Shown here: positions 10,203 through 19,412 of the stretch, piece after piece | Layout of the letters: each line of letters opens with the position of its first letter | Numbering within the stretch: the first letter of the stretch is position 1 | Notes under the pieces: generated by a model | Database searches by the model: none | Seen by the model: only the letters and a program-made list of their open reading frames with translations | What the model was told of the DNA's origin: nothing | Assembly: GCA_002897675.1 (NCBI GenBank) | Contig: BDSU01000014.1 | Location: forward strand, 1 to 51,235 | DNA: 51,235 bases | Source: a bacterium BMS3Abin02 | GTDB lineage: Bacteria; Actinomycetota; Acidimicrobiia; Spongiisociales; UBA4744 | Direction of reading: 5' to 3' | Made by a program: the position numbers and the translations under genes

Positions 10203-12748
10203 ACTGCCTCCTTTACGAGGGATGGCCGCCAGCGCCGCAGCCGGTTGGCGTTGGAGACCACCGTCACCGACGAGAACGCCATGGCGGCCCCGGCGAGGAG
10301 CGGGCTCAGCAGCAGCCCGAAGAACGGAAAGAACACTCCGGCGGCGATCGGTATCCCGAGCGAGTTGTACGCGAACGCCCCGACCAGGTTTTGGTGGATG
10401 TTGCGCATCGTCGCCTGTGACAGCTCGATGGCGGTCACCACTCCGGTCAGGCTTCCCTTCACGAGGGTGATGTCGCCGGATTCCATGGCAACGTCCGTGC
10501 CGGTGCCCATCGCCAGGCCCACATCTGCCTGAGCGAGGGCCGGTGCGTCGTTGATGCCGTCACCCACCATGGCGACGACCTTGCCTTCGGCCTGCAACAT
10601 GCTGACCTCGTTGGCTTTGTCCTCGGGGAGGACCTCGGCAAGGATCCGATCGATCCCCACCGAGGCGCCAATGGCACGTGCGGTGCGGGCGTTATCGCCG
10701 GTCAGCATCACGACCTCGAGGCCGAGCCTGTGCATCCGGCGGATCGCAGCGACCGAGTCGTCCTTGATGGTGTCCGCCACCGCGATGACCCCGCCGAGCT
10801 CGCCGTCGACGCCGACCACCATGGCGGTCTTGCCTTCGCCGGAGAGACGTTCCAGAACGGCTTTGGCGGCTCCGGCTCCCACCTCCTGATCGGCCATGAA
10901 CTTGAGGTTTCCGAGGGTGACATGTCGCCCGTCGACGGTCGCGGTGATGCCGTGGCCGGGTGTTGCCAGGAACGCCTCGGGGTCACTGAGGCTGAGCTGC
11001 CGAGTCTGGGCGCCGGCGACGATCGCCTCGCCGAGAGGATGCTCCGAGGCTCGTTCAGCCGAAGCGGCCAACGCCAGCAGCGTGTCCTCGTCGACCGATC
11101 CGAGGGTGATCACGTCGGTGAGCGAAGGCTCGCCGAGGGTCACGGTCCCGGTCTTGTCGAGTACGACCGTGGTGATCCGATGGGCGGTTTCCAGCGCGTC
11201 GCCGGACTTGATCAGGATGCCGTTCTCGGCGCCTTTGCCGATCCCGACCATCAATGACGTCGGCGTCGCCAGCCCCAAGGCGCAGGGGCACGCGATGACC
11301 AGCACGGTGACGGTGGTAATCACGGCATACAGCAGCGCGGGGGAAGGACCGAACGTGTACCAGACCATGAACGTCAACACGGCGACGATCATCACCGAAG
11401 GGACGAAATAGCTCGCCACCTTGTCCACCGTGCGCTGGATCGGTGCCTTTGAACCCTGGGCGTCGCGGACCATCTGGATGATGTGGGACAGCATCGTGTC
11501 CTTGCCCACACGGGTGGCCTCGAACCGGAAGCTGCCGGTCTTGTTGATGGTGGCCCCGATGACCGGGTCACCCTGTGTCTTTTCGACCGGGATCGGTTCG
11601 CCGGTGACCATCGACTCGTCGACCACGGATGCGCCGCCGAGTACCTGGCCGTCGACAGGGATCTTCTCCCCGGGCCGAACCACGATCGTGTCGCCGACAA
11701 CGACATCCTCGATCGGAATGTCGGCCTCGACGCCGGCACGGAGCACTCGGGCGGTCTTGGCCTGCATGCCGATCAGCTTCTTCAGCGCCTCCGACGTCTT
11801 GGCGCGGGCACGGATCTCGAGTGCCATCCCCAGGACCACCAGGGCGGTGACCACGGCGGTGACATCGAAGAACACGTCACGAAGCCGCTCCTCCGGAAAG
11901 AGCCCCGGGAAGAGCAGCGCCGCCGTCGAATAGAGCCACGCTGCAGAGATGCCGGTGGCGATCAGCGTGTACATGTTCGCCGAGCGGTGCTTGAGCGCCG
12001 ACCACGCCCCGGTGAAGAACTGCGAGCCCGCCCACAGCAGCACCGGTATCGTCACCAGCGCCATCGCACCCCAGATGAGGTTCAGCGCCGTTGAGCCTTT
12101 CGCCGGGATACCCGGGAACAGCTCCGGATACGAGAAGTACATGACCGGGAGGGCAATGATCGCCGCGAACCAGAACTTACGCAGCAGCGTTCGATACAAG
12201 CGCTCTCTCGCTTCGGTTTCCGCGTCCGAGTCGTCGGCCTCGGTGACGGGTCGCGCCGAGTAACCGGCGTCGGCCACGACGGCGGTGAGCACATCGACGG
12301 AGACCGTATCCACATCAACGGTCGCTTCTTCGGTGGCGAAGTTCACCCGGGCATCGACAACACCTGGCGTCGATGCCAGCGCCCGCTCGATCGTCGCCAC
12401 ACACGACGCACAGGTCATCCCCTCGATCGCCAGGTGGACCGTTTCACGACCACCGGACCGATGCCGATGGCCGGCGAGGTCGTCTTCTTCCTCGTCTTCC
12501 TCCTCGTCCTCGTCGCTGTTGCCGTGCCCGACGTACTGGCCGGGGTCGGCAACGAACGCGCTCCGGCAGTGCTCGGAGCAGAACGCGACATCCGGATAGC
12601 CGTCCACGGTGAGCGACTTCGCACTCACCTTCATCCCGCACACCGGATCCCTCATCGACTTGTCGCTTCTCGTCGCGTTCGTCTGATGCCGCGTCTCATG
12701 TTGCATCTGATCTCGCATTGTCTGCTCCATTCTCATCGGATACGTCAC
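10199..12748 (-). CDS. Copper-exporting P1B-1 ATPase CopA with N-terminal YHS domain
   Basis: Pumps Cu(I) out of the cytoplasm. The 849-residue protein has, in order, a YHS metal-binding domain (DPVCGMKV...FCSEHC, about 33-75), an acidic Asp/Glu linker, an HMA domain with intact GMTCASC (about 107-175), the membrane domain with C487-P-C489, the phosphorylation site D531-KTGT and GDGINDAP. The chosen GTG start has GGAGA 8 nt upstream, held in a hairpin loop; ATG codons 12 and 18 nt further in are alternatives. It is the first gene of the copA-cupredoxin unit behind a MerR-type promoter. Confidence 0.95.
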   Translation of the reverse strand: MTYPMRMEQTMRDQMQHETRHQTNATRSDKSMRDPVCGMKVSAKSLTVDGYPDVAFCSEHCRSAFVADPGQYVGHGNSDEDEEEDEEEDDLAGHRHRSGGRETVHLAIEGMTCASCVATIERALASTPGVVDARVNFATEEATVDVDTVSVDVLTAVVADAGYSARPVTEADDSDAETEARERLYRTLLRKFWFAAIIALPVMYFSYPELFPGIPAKGSTALNLIWGAMALVTIPVLLWAGSQFFTGAWSALKHRSANMYTLIATGISAAWLYSTAALLFPGLFPEERLRDVFFDVTAVVTALVVLGMALEIRARAKTSEALKKLIGMQAKTARVLRAGVEADIPIEDVVVGDTIVVRPGEKIPVDGQVLGGASVVDESMVTGEPIPVEKTQGDPVIGATINKTGSFRFEATRVGKDTMLSHIIQMVRDAQGSKAPIQRTVDKVASYFVPSVMIVAVLTFMVWYTFGPSPALLYAVITTVTVLVIACPCALGLATPTSLMVGIGKGAENGILIKSGDALETAHRITTVVLDKTGTVTLGEPSLTDVITLGSVDEDTLLALAASAERASEHPLGEAIVAGAQTRQLSLSDPEAFLATPGHGITATVDGRHVTLGNLKFMADQEVGAGAAKAVLERLSGEGKTAMVVGVDGELGGVIAVADTIKDDSVAAIRRMHRLGLEVVMLTGDNARTARAIGASVGIDRILAEVLPEDKANEVSMLQAEGKVVAMVGDGINDAPALAQADVGLAMGTGTDVAMESGDITLVKGSLTGVVTAIELSQATMRNIHQNLVGAFAYNSLGIPIAAGVFFPFFGLLLSPLLAGAAMAFSSVTVVSNANRLRRWRPSLVKEAV

Positions 12749-12769
12749 GGCCTGACTCTCCGTCAGGCC
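12749..12769 (-). promoter_or_regulatory. Hairpin presenting the copA ribosome-binding site in its loop
   Basis: Perfect 8-bp arms GGCCTGAC and GTCAGGCC enclose the loop GGAGA and abut the GTG start of copA. The loop is the only good Shine-Dalgarno match, at normal spacing (8 nt). The stem may simply present the site or may tune translation. Confidence 0.55.
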
Positions 12770-12804
12770 GTTCCGCTCCCGACCAGTTGATTCCTGATGA
12801 CACG

Positions 12805-12836
12805 ACGGTACACCTTCCAGTCGGCTAGAAAGTCAA
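12805..12836 (-). promoter_or_regulatory. MerR-family-type promoter of the copA operon
   Basis: Minus strand: -35 TTGACT (12836-12831), 20-bp spacer with the dyad CTTTCTAG/CTGGAAGG, -10 TACCGT (12810-12805). About 24 of 28 core positions agree with the promoter before the GAPDH-ATPase operon, so one regulator probably controls both. Confidence 0.78.
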
Positions 12837-12865
12837 GTCCCTCTTTTCCGTGCCTCGTGCACACA

Positions 12866-12925
12866 CCCCCATCGACCTCGGCTCGTTCCTCGCCTCGGCC
12901 ACTTCCCCCTGAAGGGAGAAGGAAA
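12866..12925. repeat. Intergenic repeat family A, one copy
   Basis: A single unit (CCCCATCGACCTCGGCTCG... CACTTCCCCCT...) between the copA promoter and the 3' end of the DUF4015-like gene. Confidence 0.75.
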
Positions 12926-12938
12926 GAGGAGACCGCCA

Positions 12939-14438
12939 CTACCCCTCGGCCGGGAGCAACGCTCCTTCAGTGTGACGCGAGCCGGCGTTCCACAGCATCC
13001 ATCCGAGGCCGTAGCCCTCCACCGCATCGATTTCCGCCCGCACGCTCGCAGCTCCGTAGTTGAAATCGGCGATCCAAGGACGCATGATCGTGGTCGGCCC
13101 GATGCGGGATGTCCCATCGGCGAGCGCCCTGTCGACCACCGCGAATGGATGATCCGCGGGCTTGTCGTAGCCCATCCACCCGTCGCTGTAGTGGTCCGGG
13201 TAGATCATCGGCGAAAGAGCGTCCACCTCCGCCCCGATCTCCTCGGGACGCTGACCGATCCCCTGATCGTTCCGTGTCGACAACACGATGGCGAAGACGT
13301 CGGCGGAAACGGCACACCCGAGCGGATGGAGGGCCTCCCTGGCTTCGGCGAGGAACGTGCCGATCGCTTCGAGACGCGCCTCTTGTCCGTCCGATCCGAC
13401 GTACACGCCATCTCCATCGAGTGACATTGCAGCGGTCAGGCCTGTCGGGAATCTCACGTAGTCGAACTGAATCTCGTCGATACCCGCTTTGCAGGCCTCG
13501 ATGGCGACGTCGATGTTGTAGCGGCGGGCGGCGGGATCGGTCGGATCGAGAAACGCCTGGCTGCCCTGCCGGTACGGCTTCGATCCTCGCAGGATCGCCA
13601 GATCGGTGCGTTCCTTGGCAACGACCGGATCCTCGAAAGAAACGACCCTGCCGATCGCGTACAGGCCTCGCGCGTGAATGGCGCCGATGGCGTCATCCAA
13701 CGCATACGAGCCGCTCACGGCACCGACGTCGAGGGCGAGGGGAACCTCGGATCGATGGGCGATCAACCCCGATTCGTCCTTGATGTCGAGGACCACCGCG
13801 TTGATCTCGGTCCGGTCGGCGAGGTCGAGGAACGGTCCCCACAGGTCCCTGCCGGGCAGCCACATGGTCGCGTGGATGGCGCGTACGATGCGAGGCTCGA
13901 GGGCGATCTCGAGTGGCGTCTCTGCTCCATCCCATTCGACTTCGACCGGCAGCCATGCCGGCCGTTCGACGGTCACCGTCCCCGGTACGGCGGGCAACAG
14001 TTCGAAGGTCCCGTCGGCCCCGGTCGTCGTGCCGAGGTCACCCAGACGAACGGTGGCGTCCGAGAGCGCGTCGCCCGACGCGGTGGCGACGCGACCCCGG
14101 AACACAACGGGCACGAGTCGCACCCGAACGGGCGTCTCCGGAGGTTCGGGCACGCTCAGCGACGTCGGATAGTACCCATCGGCGGAAACGGTGACCGTCA
14201 CCGGGAACTCGTTCCGCAGGACTCCGAACTCTTCCCCGTCCGCGACGGACTCCCCGGCGATGGTGATGTCCGCACGGGAGATCGTGCTCCCTGCGGTGTC
14301 GAGAACCAGGACCGAAACCGGTATCGGCTTTGGTCTGGGGAGTACCTTCTTGCCAACCGTGACGATGGACGCGCACGCTGCCGTGAATACGGCAAAGGTG
14401 ATGACGATCACCCAGAGGCGAGAAGAGGAACCCGGCAC
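12939..14438 (-). CDS. Putative glycoside hydrolase-like lipoprotein (DUF4015 family)
   Basis: A 499-residue exported protein. It begins with a hydrophobic stretch ending in the lipobox TAAC, so it is probably a surface lipoprotein. Two beta-rich carboxypeptidase-regulatory-like segments follow (about 45-170). The C-terminal 330 residues form a TIM-barrel-like domain of the DUF4015 type, with FDYVRFPTG, SADVFAIV, LSPMIYPDHY and MRPWIADF. The catalytic role and substrate are not established for the family. The GTG start lies exactly 6 nt after a TACCCT box, so I read the mRNA as leaderless; a TTG 30 nt upstream is the alternative. Confidence 0.82.
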   Translation of the reverse strand: MPGSSSRLWVIVITFAVFTAACASIVTVGKKVLPRPKPIPVSVLVLDTAGSTISRADITIAGESVADGEEFGVLRNEFPVTVTVSADGYYPTSLSVPEPPETPVRVRLVPVVFRGRVATASGDALSDATVRLGDLGTTTGADGTFELLPAVPGTVTVERPAWLPVEVEWDGAETPLEIALEPRIVRAIHATMWLPGRDLWGPFLDLADRTEINAVVLDIKDESGLIAHRSEVPLALDVGAVSGSYALDDAIGAIHARGLYAIGRVVSFEDPVVAKERTDLAILRGSKPYRQGSQAFLDPTDPAARRYNIDVAIEACKAGIDEIQFDYVRFPTGLTAAMSLDGDGVYVGSDGQEARLEAIGTFLAEAREALHPLGCAVSADVFAIVLSTRNDQGIGQRPEEIGAEVDALSPMIYPDHYSDGWMGYDKPADHPFAVVDRALADGTSRIGPTTIMRPWIADFNYGAASVRAEIDAVEGYGLGWMLWNAGSRHTEGALLPAEG

Positions 14439-14444
14439 GCAGGA

Positions 14445-14450
14445 AGGGTA
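14445..14450 (-). promoter_or_regulatory. Leaderless -10 box of the DUF4015-like gene
   Basis: TACCCT on the minus strand, 6 nt before the GTG start. Spacing matches other TANNNT boxes in this window. Confidence 0.5.
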
Positions 14451-14481
14451 CCCCGACCCGAACGTCAAGCGACAGTTCCCA

Positions 14482-14510
14482 TTGAGCGTGTCGGTCTCTC
14501 GTGGTACCTT
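14482..14510 (+). promoter_or_regulatory. Sigma70-type promoter of the sigma-factor gene
   Basis: -35 TTGAGC (14482-14487), 17-bp spacer, -10 TACCTT (14505-14510). Transcription should begin about 30 nt before the GTG start. Confidence 0.6.
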
Positions 14511-14546
14511 GAGTTCGTTCTGGAAACGTCAGGGGGACCAGAAGCT

Positions 14547-15479
14547 GTGGCGAAAACACGACGAACGTCTGTGCCGATCTACGACACGGTCGGGATGTAT
14601 CTGGAAGAAGTCTCGTCTCACGATCTGCTCACTGCAGAAGACGAGGTGCGGCTCTCGCGTGCGATGGAAGCCGGCCGCAAGGCGCAGCACCGCCTCGACG
14701 ACGACGAGCCGCTGACCCCGGAGCAACGCGCCCACCTGTACCGCCTCGTCCACGAGGGGGCCGAGGCCAAGATGACGTTCATCCGCTGCAACCTCCGTCT
14801 GGTCATCTCCATCGCCAAACGGTACGCAGGAAGAGGGTTGGACCTCCTCGACCTGATCCAGGAAGGCAATCTCGGGCTCATCAGGGCGGTCGAGAAGTTC
14901 GACTGGCGCAAGGGATTCAAGTTCTCCACCTATGCCACGTGGTGGATTCGCCAGGCGATCACCCGGGGACTCGGCAATCAGGCTCGAACGATCCGGCTCC
15001 CCGTTCACATGGTCGACGTCGTACGCACCGTCCAGGAGACCGAGCAGACCCTCACCGAAGTCCTGCACCGACATCCCACCCCTGACGAGATTGCGCAAGC
15101 CAGCGGTCTCGAGCTGGACCGTGTCGCCGCCGCCGCGGCCGCCCCCGGCGACACCGTATCGCTGGATCGGCCGGTTGGTGACGACGGCGATGCCGAACTC
15201 CGCGATTTCGTCGAGGACGGCACCTCTCCGGACCCGTTCGGCCACGTCGTCAGGATCATGCGAAGGATCTACCTGCGTGACGCTCTGCGCATCCTCGACG
15301 AGCCCGAGCGCCAAGTGCTGATCCTGCGCTACGGACTCGACGACGGCATCCCACGCACCTTGTCCGACGTCGGCAAACTCTTGAACCTCACCAGGGAACG
15401 GATCCGCCAGATCGAGGGGAGAGCGCTGTCGAAGCTACGCCATCCTTCCTGCGACCTCGACCTGGCGGCGCTGCTCTGA
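14547..15479 (+). CDS. RNA polymerase sigma factor, RpoD/SigA family
   Basis: A 310-residue primary-like (group 1 short form or group 2) sigma-70 factor. Region 1.2 is seen in YDTVGMYLEEVSSHDLLT. Region 2 holds NLRLVISIAKRYAGRG and LIQEGNLGLIRAVEKFD, then the -10-binding segment with YATWWIRQAI. Region 4 ends with the helix-turn-helix LTRERIRQIEGRALSKLRHP. It lacks the long acidic N-terminal extension of large SigA proteins. The GTG start has AGGGGGA 10 nt upstream and a promoter just before that. Whether this is the housekeeping factor cannot be decided from the window. Confidence 0.92.
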   Translation: MAKTRRTSVPIYDTVGMYLEEVSSHDLLTAEDEVRLSRAMEAGRKAQHRLDDDEPLTPEQRAHLYRLVHEGAEAKMTFIRCNLRLVISIAKRYAGRGLDLLDLIQEGNLGLIRAVEKFDWRKGFKFSTYATWWIRQAITRGLGNQARTIRLPVHMVDVVRTVQETEQTLTEVLHRHPTPDEIAQASGLELDRVAAAAAAPGDTVSLDRPVGDDGDAELRDFVEDGTSPDPFGHVVRIMRRIYLRDALRILDEPERQVLILRYGLDDGIPRTLSDVGKLLNLTRERIRQIEGRALSKLRHPSCDLDLAALL

Positions 15480-15507
15480 TCCGCGGCGCCTCACTCCGCT
15501 TCTTCGA

Positions 15508-15513
15508 TACAAT
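15508..15513 (+). promoter_or_regulatory. Leaderless -10 box of the GlsB-like gene
   Basis: TACAAT followed by exactly 6 nt and then the ATG at 15520. There is no Shine-Dalgarno sequence before this start. Confidence 0.55.
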
Positions 15514-15519
15514 GCGCCG

Positions 15520-15792
15520 ATGCTGGGCCTGATCTTTCCGTTCAACCTGCTCTGGGCGCTCTTCATCGCCTCGATCGCCGGTGCCATCGGTGCACGACTG
15601 GCCGGCCGTCGTGGAATGGGATGTCTGACCTCGATCGTTCTCGGATTCATCGGGGCCCTGCTGGGCGGCTGGCTGGCGTCGAAACTCGGACTGCCGCTCG
15701 GACCGACCGCAGGTGGCCTTCCGGTGATCTGGGCGATCATCGGGGCTGCACTGTTCGTCGCCGTCCTCAGTCTGCTGTCGGGGAAGAAATGA
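15520..15792 (+). CDS. GlsB/YeaQ/YmgE-type small stress membrane protein
   Basis: A 90-residue, Gly-rich integral membrane protein with three hydrophobic segments. It belongs to the transglycosylase-associated (GlsB/YeaQ/YmgE) family, whose members accumulate under stress; the molecular function is not known. The first segment carries the family-like ASIAGAIGARLAGRRGMGC and the middle one GFIGALLGGWLA. It appears to be translated from a leaderless mRNA. The AMP nucleosidase gene follows after 1 nt, so the two form an operon. Confidence 0.82.
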   Translation: MLGLIFPFNLLWALFIASIAGAIGARLAGRRGMGCLTSIVLGFIGALLGGWLASKLGLPLGPTAGGLPVIWAIIGAALFVAVLSLLSGKK

Positions 15793-15793
15793 C

Positions 15794-16573
15794 ATGGGAT
15801 CACTCGACAAGCTGAGCATCGCGAAGAGCTGGCTGCCCCGCTACACCGGAATGCCGCTCGAAGGATTCGGCGACTATGTCCTGGTGACGAACTTCCGCAC
15901 CTACGTCGAGCGATTCGCAGATCGCTTCGGATGCACCATCAGAGGAACGGACCACGCCATGCAGGCCGCCACCAACCACGATGGACTCACGATCGTCAAC
16001 TTCGGCATCGGCACGGCGAACGCCGCCACGATCATGGATCTGCTCATCGCTGTCGATCCGAAAGGCGTTCTGTTCCTCGGCAAATGTGGCGGGCTGAAAC
16101 ACTCGACGGAGATCGGACATTTCGTCCTCCCGATCGCGGCGATCAGGGGCGAAGGCACATCCAACGACTACTTCCCGCCCGAGGTGCCGGCGCTGCCTTC
16201 GTTCAAGCTGCACAAGTTCGTCTCCGACAAGCTCACCGAGCATGGCTACGAGTACCGCACCGGCGTCGTGTACACCACGAACCGCCGTGTCTGGGAGCAT
16301 GACGACAAGTTCCTCGCCCGTCTCCACGAGTTGACTGCACTCGCCATCGACATGGAGACCGCAACGCTGTTCATCGTCGGCCACGCCAACCAGATCGCCC
16401 GCGGCGCCCTCCTGCTCGTGTCCGATGTTCCGATCACTCCGGAGGGAGTCAAGACCGAGGAGAGTGACCAGGAAGTCACTCGCAACTGGACGGACATCCA
16501 CCTGAGCCTGGGGATCGAAGCCATGACCGAGATCGCCGTCAAAGGCGAGCCGATCAAGCACTTCACCTTCTGA
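15794..16573 (+). CDS. AMP nucleosidase, short form
   Basis: Cleaves AMP to adenine and ribose 5-phosphate and so controls the adenylate pool. The 259-residue protein corresponds to the catalytic phosphorylase-like domain alone, as in the short bacterial enzymes, without the N-terminal regulatory domain of E. coli Amn. Visible motifs are the phosphate/ribose-binding loop NFGIGTANAA, FLGKCGGL and the purine-site segment IDMETATLF. It starts directly after the GlsB-like gene with GGGGAAG upstream. Confidence 0.85.
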   Translation: MGSLDKLSIAKSWLPRYTGMPLEGFGDYVLVTNFRTYVERFADRFGCTIRGTDHAMQAATNHDGLTIVNFGIGTANAATIMDLLIAVDPKGVLFLGKCGGLKHSTEIGHFVLPIAAIRGEGTSNDYFPPEVPALPSFKLHKFVSDKLTEHGYEYRTGVVYTTNRRVWEHDDKFLARLHELTALAIDMETATLFIVGHANQIARGALLLVSDVPITPEGVKTEESDQEVTRNWTDIHLSLGIEAMTEIAVKGEPIKHFTF

Positions 16574-16824
16574 GCTTCCTTCCCCCTCACAAAAGTGGCC
16601 GAAGCGAGGAACGAGCCGAGGTCGATGGGGGTGGTGGGAAGGACGAAGGCGCTCTACCCCATCCCCCTCGCTGCGCTCGGGTACTTCCCCTGCTAGGGGA
16701 AGGAAAGAAACAGCGAGGAACGAGCCGAGGTCGACTCCTTCCTTCCCCCTCAGGGGGAAGTGGCCGAGGCGAGGAACGAGCCGAGGTCGATGGGGGTGTC
16801 CTCTTTCCTCTTTCCTCACCCCAT
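16574..16824. repeat. Intergenic repeat family A, several partial and full copies
   Basis: Three or more degenerate units containing GTGGCCGAGGCGAGGAACG and the hairpin TTCCCCCT/AGGGGGAA fill the space between two convergent genes. A variant block (16660-16720) has CCCCTGCTAGGGG. No gene is visible here. Confidence 0.8.
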
Positions 16825-16853
16825 GCCGTCGACAACGTGAATGACTGCGGCTG

Positions 16854-17711
16854 CTACCCGAGTGAACACCCTGCGCCGTAGCCGGCGGCGTCCGGGAGGA
16901 CACCGAGGGATGCGAGAACGGCGGCGACCTTACGCTGCCCGGAAGCTGAGAACTGTGCACGGGAGAGGAGCGCGGCAGGGTCTTCGGAGGACCAGTCTTG
17001 GCCGTCGGCCTGGTCGCTGTACGCGCCGGAGATCGCTGCCTGCGGCGGAAACCAGAGTGCAGAAACCCAGCGCGCCGCGTCGAGCATGGCATTCTCGGGT
17101 GCGTCCTCGGACGCCATGACGGTGAGCAGGCCCAGCATCGCCATGCCGTGGTTGCAGTCGGGGAACGATGTCGGGTTGTCGCAGCAAGGGCGATACACGG
17201 CGTCGGCGACGGCTTCGAGCCGTGCTTGCTGGGTTGGTGACAGAGTCACGAGGGGGATCGACGCGTACAGCTCCGCCCCGGGACGTGTGCCGACCGTCCA
17301 GCCGCCGGTTGCCGCGAACCGTCCGATGTCGCCGCTCGACGCCATGCGTCCGGAGGTGAGGACAGGGTTGTCGTTGGCAAGTCCCGCCGCCCAGAGGAAG
17401 TTCAGCAGAAACCCGGCCGAGGAGGCGTCGACAATGAACTGGCCATCGAAGGTTCCATCGAGGATACGTTGTTCGTCCGCGGTCAGTGACCGCCCACCGG
17501 TTGTCGCCATCGTGAACCGCTCAGGGTCGATCACTCCTGCGGCAACGAGTCGAGGTCCGAGGTCGCCGAAGGTGATGGGTACGGCGTATGCGACAGGGAG
17601 TCCGGTGGCGGTCGTGACGGGGGCGGATCGCTCCCATCGAGCCGGCGGCGCCGGAGCGGACACCGCCGCGACGATCGCACCAACGACCATCAGCACGGCG
17701 TAGCCGGCCAT
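16854..17711 (-). CDS. Exported protein of unknown function with CC...DCNH motif
   Basis: I do not recognise this family. The 285-residue product has an N-terminal hydrophobic segment (MAGYAVLMVVGAIVAAV), so it is probably secreted or membrane-anchored. The most conserved-looking part is YRPCCDNPTSFPDCNHGMA (around 180-200). It carries three closely spaced cysteines and a histidine, which suggests a metal or heme site. The remainder is Ala-rich and mostly helical. The start is uncertain: the ATG at 17711 has no clear ribosome site, and the frame is open to 17837. It lies downstream of sufB on the same strand. Confidence 0.6.
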   Translation of the reverse strand: MAGYAVLMVVGAIVAAVSAPAPPARWERSAPVTTATGLPVAYAVPITFGDLGPRLVAAGVIDPERFTMATTGGRSLTADEQRILDGTFDGQFIVDASSAGFLLNFLWAAGLANDNPVLTSGRMASSGDIGRFAATGGWTVGTRPGAELYASIPLVTLSPTQQARLEAVADAVYRPCCDNPTSFPDCNHGMAMLGLLTVMASEDAPENAMLDAARWVSALWFPPQAAISGAYSDQADGQDWSSEDPAALLSRAQFSASGQRKVAAVLASLGVLPDAAGYGAGCSLG

Positions 17712-17841
17712 GCGGTCTCGTATTCGGTGGCTTGGCCGCGATGTCGTGTGTCTGATCGTCTGCCGTCCCGGGTTGGGTTGTGCGCGCACTGGTTGTGAGT
17801 GTATGCGGGTCTGCGGCCGAAAGTGTAGGCCGGCCACCCAA

Positions 17842-17896
17842 CCCGTTCTCGTGACGCTTGGGCAGGATCATTCCGGCGAAACGTCACGAAAACGGG
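17842..17896. repeat. 55-bp interspersed palindrome, family B, copy 1
   Basis: 15-bp terminal arms CCCGTTCTCGTGACG and CGTCACGAAAACGGG (14 of 15 paired) surround a 25-bp centre. The same 55-bp element occurs at 24656-24710 and in degenerate form at 45669-45715. This copy lies just downstream of sufB. Confidence 0.85.
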
Positions 17897-17919
17897 AATG
17901 GACTTGAGCGGGCGGCCCT

Positions 17920-19332
17920 TCAGCCGACGGCGCCGGCCTCGGCCATGTTCAGCTCGATGAGGCGATTCAGCTCGACGGCATACTCCATGGGGAGTTCCTT
18001 CACGATCGGCTCGATGAACCCTGCGACGATCATCGACGTCGCCTGCTCCTCACTGAGACCGCGGCTCATCAGGTAGAACAACTGATCCTCACCGACCTTC
18101 GAGACCGTCGCCTCGTGGCCGATCTGGGCGTCGGCTTCCTCGATCTCCATGTAGGGATACGTATCCGAGCGCGAGTCTTTGTCCAGAATCAACGCGTCGC
18201 ATCGCACGAACGACCTGGTCTTGTGTGCTCCGGGTTCCACACGGACCAGGCCACGATACCCGGCACGACCGCCACCCTTGGAAATCGACTTCGACACGAT
18301 CGTCGAGGTGGTATTCGATGCGGCGTGCACCATCTTTGCTCCGGCGTCCAGATGCTGGCCCTCACCGGCAAAAGCGATCGAGAGCACCTCCCCGTGGGCA
18401 CCTTTGCCCATCATCCAGACGGCCGGGTACTTCATGGTGAGGCGGGATCCCAAGTTGCCATCGACCCATTCCATGGTTGCGTTCTCGTACGCGACGGCAC
18501 GCTTGGTGACGAGGTTGAAGACGTTGCGCGACCAGTTCTGGATCGTCGTGTAGCGGCAGCGGCCGCCTCGTTTGATGACGATCTCCACCACGGCCGCGTG
18601 CAACGAATCCTTCGAGTAGACCGGCGCCGAACAGCCCTCGACGTAGTGCACGAAGGCATCCTCGTCGACGATGATCAGAGTCCGCTCGAACTGTCCCATG
18701 CTCTCGGCGTTGATGCGAAAGTAGGCCTGCAGCGGCTGGTCGAGATGTACCCCTGGTGGGATGTAGATGAACGAACCGCCGGACCACACCGCAGAGTTGA
18801 GGGCGGCAAACTTGTTGTCGTTGGGGGGGATCACCGTTCCGAAGTACTCGCGAACGATATCCGGATGCTCCTGGAGGGCCGTGTCCATGTCGGAGAAGAA
18901 CACGCCTCGCTTCGCGAGGTCCTCCCGGTTGCGGTGATAGACGACTTCGGAGTCGTATTGGGCGCTCACACCGGCGAGGTACTTGCGCTCGGCTTCGGGG
19001 ATGCCGAGCTTCTCGTAGGTCTCCTGAATCGACTCGGGCACCATGTCCCAGTCCTCGACGGTGCCCTCTGTCGGCTTCACGTAGTAGTACATGCCGTCGA
19101 AATCGATCTCGTCGAGGAAACCACCACCACCCCAAGTCGGCAGCGGCCTGCGAAGGAAGCGCTTGTACGCCTTGAGACGGAACTGGAGCATCCACTCCGG
19201 CTCGTCCTTCATGGCCGACATCTCGCGGATGATGTCCTCGTCGAGGCCCTTGCGCGCCTTGAAGACCGTCGTCTCCTCCGAGTCGTGCCACCCGAGCGAA
19301 TACGCTCCGAGGTCGAGATCAACTGTGGACAT
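17920..19332 (-). CDS. Fe-S cluster assembly scaffold SufB
   Basis: Scaffold subunit of the SufBCD complex that builds iron-sulfur clusters in the cytosol. The 470-residue protein is full length and keeps the core helix segment [10 protein letters not shown] with the Cys used for sulfur transfer, the [14 protein letters not shown] stretch and the C-terminal [20 protein letters not shown] start at the ATG at 19332, after AAAGGTGGGAA. No sufC, sufD, sufS or sufU is adjacent, which is unusual. A palindrome overlapping the probable promoter suggests repression by an iron-sulfur-sensing regulator. Confidence 0.95.
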   Translation of the reverse strand: MSTVDLDLGAYSLGWHDSEETTVFKARKGLDEDIIREMSAMKDEPEWMLQFRLKAYKRFLRRPLPTWGGGGFLDEIDFDGMYYYVKPTEGTVEDWDMVPESIQETYEKLGIPEAERKYLAGVSAQYDSEVVYHRNREDLAKRGVFFSDMDTALQEHPDIVREYFGTVIPPNDNKFAALNSAVWSGGSFIYIPPGVHLDQPLQAYFRINAESMGQFERTLIIVDEDAFVHYVEGCSAPVYSKDSLHAAVVEIVIKRGGRCRYTTIQNWSRNVFNLVTKRAVAYENATMEWVDGNLGSRLTMKYPAVWMMGKGAHGEVLSIAFAGEGQHLDAGAKMVHAASNTTSTIVSKSISKGGGRAGYRGLVRVEPGAHKTRSFVRCDALILDKDSRSDTYPYMEIEEADAQIGHEATVSKVGEDQLFYLMSRGLSEEQATSMIVAGFIEPIVKELPMEYAVELNRLIELNMAEAGAVG

Positions 19333-19345
19333 GGTTCCCACCTTT

Positions 19346-19372
19346 TGCACTACGACGGTAGTGCATATTATC
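19346..19372 (-). promoter_or_regulatory. sufB operator palindrome and -10 box
   Basis: Perfect 8-bp arms TGCACTAC and GTAGTGCA with a 4-bp centre (19346-19365) start 13 bp before the sufB ATG. The -10-like GATAAT lies at 19372-19367. A repressor bound here would cover the transcription start. A SufR- or Rrf2-type regulator is a plausible binder, by inference only. Confidence 0.6.
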
Positions 19373-19412
19373 ACGGGCCGGGACTCGCAGGTTACTCGGC
19401 CTCATGCTTCCC

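Noticed and set aside
15800-17092. Minus-strand open frame running through amn and the family A repeats
   Set aside because: It translates the repeat DNA and the antisense of amn; no coherent protein.
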